Positions 5,260-6,226 of a stretch of DNA of 6,226 nucleotides are shown piece by piece. Under the pieces are notes generated by a model that was not told where the DNA came from, did not search any database, and saw nothing but the letters and a program-made list of their open reading frames with translations. Position 1 is the first letter of the stretch, and each line of letters starts with the position of its first letter. A program made the translations under genes and the position numbers. Location: positions 1-6,226 of the forward strand of contig JBGSJA010000217.1 of the NCBI GenBank assembly GCA_041742235.1, written 5' to 3'. This DNA is from BOKV01 sp041742235 (GTDB taxonomy: Bacteria; Pseudomonadota; Alphaproteobacteria; Rhizobiales; Rhizobiaceae).

Positions 5260-5735
5260 CAACCGTCTCCATTGCCGTCGAAACGCCGTTGCAGGACGAT
5301 GTGCGCGCGATGGTGGCCGAGCTCAACGCGCATCTCAACCCGCTTTCGCCCCGGGAATACCAGTTCCAGATGACGGTCGAGCAGATGGCCGAGCCGCACA
5401 CCACGGTGTTTGTCGCGCGCGATCCGGCCGGGCAGGCGGTCGGCATGGGTTCGTTGAAAATCCATGGCGGCGGTCTTGGCGAGGTGAAGCGCTTCTGGAC
5501 CCGCCCCGCAGTGCGCGGAACCGGCGTCGGGCGGCAGCTCCTTGAAAAAGTCGTCGGTCTCGCACGCACCAAGGGGGTATCCCGGCTGGCGCTGGAAACA
5601 GGTGGCACGCCGCCTTTTGAAGGCACCTGGCGCTTCTACGAGGCAGGCGGATTCAAGGCTTGCGGCGCCTTCCTCGACTATCCCGATACCGAATATTCCC
5701 GCTTTTACGACATGACCCTCAGGCAAGAAATCTGA
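5256..5735 (+). CDS. GNAT-family N-acetyltransferase located between gatC and gatA
   Basis: This 159-residue protein fits the single-domain GNAT fold, whose members transfer acetyl from acetyl-CoA to an amine. Motif A is clear: GEVKRFWTRPAVRGTGVGRQ (75-94), with the acetyl-CoA pyrophosphate loop RGTGVG at 87-92. Motif B is FYEAGGF (127-133). LALETGG (111-117) and the end DYPDTEYSRFYDMTL (141-155) resemble YsnE-like acetyltransferases. The substrate cannot be read from the sequence; candidates include a small amine, an amino acid, a protein lysine or N-terminus, or an aminoacyl-tRNA, as used by some GNAT toxins. AAGGTGG (5246-5252) serves as a ribosome site. It overlaps gatC by 4 bases and gatA by 1 base, so all three are very likely one transcript with coupled translation. 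No adjacent small antitoxin gene is present, which argues against a classical GNAT toxin pair. Confidence 0.9.
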   Translation: MTTVSIAVETPLQDDVRAMVAELNAHLNPLSPREYQFQMTVEQMAEPHTTVFVARDPAGQAVGMGSLKIHGGGLGEVKRFWTRPAVRGTGVGRQLLEKVVGLARTKGVSRLALETGGTPPFEGTWRFYEAGGFKACGAFLDYPDTEYSRFYDMTLRQEI

Positions 5736-6226
5736 TGTTTGAACTGACCAGACTGACCATTGCGCAAGCCCGCGAGAAGCTGAATGCCGGTGAATTCAGC
5801 GCATCGGAACTGACGGATGCCTATCTTTCGGCAATCGACGCGGCCAACGACCAGTTCAACGCCTACATCGCGGTGACGCATGATCGCGCCCGCGAAATGG
5901 CGAAGGCCTCTGATGCGCGGCGCGCGAAAGGCGAGGCCGGCCCGCTGGAAGGCATTCCGCTCGGCATCAAGGATCTCTTCGCCACCGAGGGCGTTCATAC
6001 GCAGGCCGCGAGCCACATCCTCGACGCCTTCAAGCCACGTTACGACTCGACCGTTACCACGAATCTTTGGACCGACGGCGCGGTCATGCTGGGCAAGCTC
6101 AACATGGACGAATTCGCCATGGGTTCGTCCAACGAGACCTCCTATTACGGGCCGGTGGTCAATCCTTGGCGCTCGCGCGGTTCCAACGCGAAGCTGGTGC
6201 CGGGCGGTTCCTCCGGCGGCTCGGCC
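5735..6226 (+). CDS. gatA: Asp-tRNA(Asn)/Glu-tRNA(Gln) amidotransferase subunit A, 5' part
   Basis: GatA is the amidase subunit of GatCAB; it releases ammonia from glutamine for transfer to the mischarged tRNA. The first 164 codons are present and the gene runs off the right edge. It starts MFELTRLTIAQAREKL and has the amidase-signature features in order: catalytic lysine K79 in GIPLGIKDLFAT (73-84), GKLNMDEFAMGSSNE (120-134), and the signature PGGSSGGSA (156-164), where S159 should be the cis-Ser of the Ser-cis-Ser-Lys triad. The nucleophile serine, about 24 residues on, is outside the window. The ATG overlaps the stop of the acetyltransferase gene as TGATG, so translation probably restarts there; no strong Shine-Dalgarno sequence is seen. 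gatB would be expected downstream but is not visible here. Confidence 0.96.
   Translation, partial: MFELTRLTIAQAREKLNAGEFSASELTDAYLSAIDAANDQFNAYIAVTHDRAREMAKASDARRAKGEAGPLEGIPLGIKDLFATEGVHTQAASHILDAFKPRYDSTVTTNLWTDGAVMLGKLNMDEFAMGSSNETSYYGPVVNPWRSRGSNAKLVPGGSSGGSA

Noticed and set aside
4929..5726. Minus-strand open frame of 265 codons opposite gatC and the GNAT gene
   Set aside because: It lies antisense to two well-recognised genes, has no family resemblance and changes composition midway, as expected for a shadow frame.
5256..5735. GNAT toxin of a toxin-antitoxin pair
   Set aside because: No small DNA-binding antitoxin gene is adjacent; the neighbours are gatC and gatA, and the motifs fit ordinary YsnE-like acetyltransferases.

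Overview
The window is a compact, GC-rich chromosomal segment with short intergenic gaps and ATGA/TGATG gene overlaps. The gene set (AidB, RuvX, UPF0173 hydrolase, GatC, GNAT and GatA, next to a divergent PyrB) and the protein sequences suggest an alphaproteobacterium of the order Hyphomicrobiales, most likely a Mesorhizobium-like member of the Phyllobacteriaceae. That placement is an inference from recognised protein sequence and gene order; no search was run. There is no sign of a mobile element, CRISPR array, rRNA or tRNA gene.

Layout. Positions 1-96 (minus strand) hold the first 32 codons of pyrB, with a probable promoter at 107-135 so close that the mRNA would be nearly leaderless. Reading away from it are aidB (193-1848) and, 7 bases after its stop, an M24 (Xaa-Pro peptidase/creatinase fold) gene (1856-3247) that lacks several expected catalytic residues. 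A hairpin-forming spacer with a CtrA-like box (3246-3287) precedes a small two-helix membrane protein, DUF6105-like (3327-3689). The 3' end of that gene overlaps the convergent ruvX gene (3646-4116, minus) by 44 bases. A 79-base divergent spacer between ruvX and a UPF0173 metal-dependent hydrolase (4196-4888) carries two opposing promoters that appear to share one -10 element. A good promoter at 4907-4935 then drives gatC (4972-5259), a GNAT acetyltransferase (5256-5735) and the 5' part of gatA (5735 to the window end), linked by 4-base and 1-base overlaps.

How the genes work together. gatC and gatA encode subunits of the GatCAB amidotransferase, which converts Glu-tRNA(Gln) and/or Asp-tRNA(Asn) to the amidated forms. 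The acetyltransferase between them is probably co-translated, and its role is unknown. pyrB starts de novo pyrimidine synthesis and ruvX matures pre-16S rRNA, so most of the right and left edges are housekeeping. aidB plus the M24 gene form a two-gene unit of uncertain physiology: AidB is a flavoprotein of the acyl-CoA dehydrogenase family linked to alkylation resistance in E. coli.

Most of this is ordinary core genome, and I see no clearly new multi-gene system. The leads most worth following are the GNAT gene inside the gat operon, the degenerate M24 protein, the shared-(-10) divergent promoter and the near-leaderless pyrB start.
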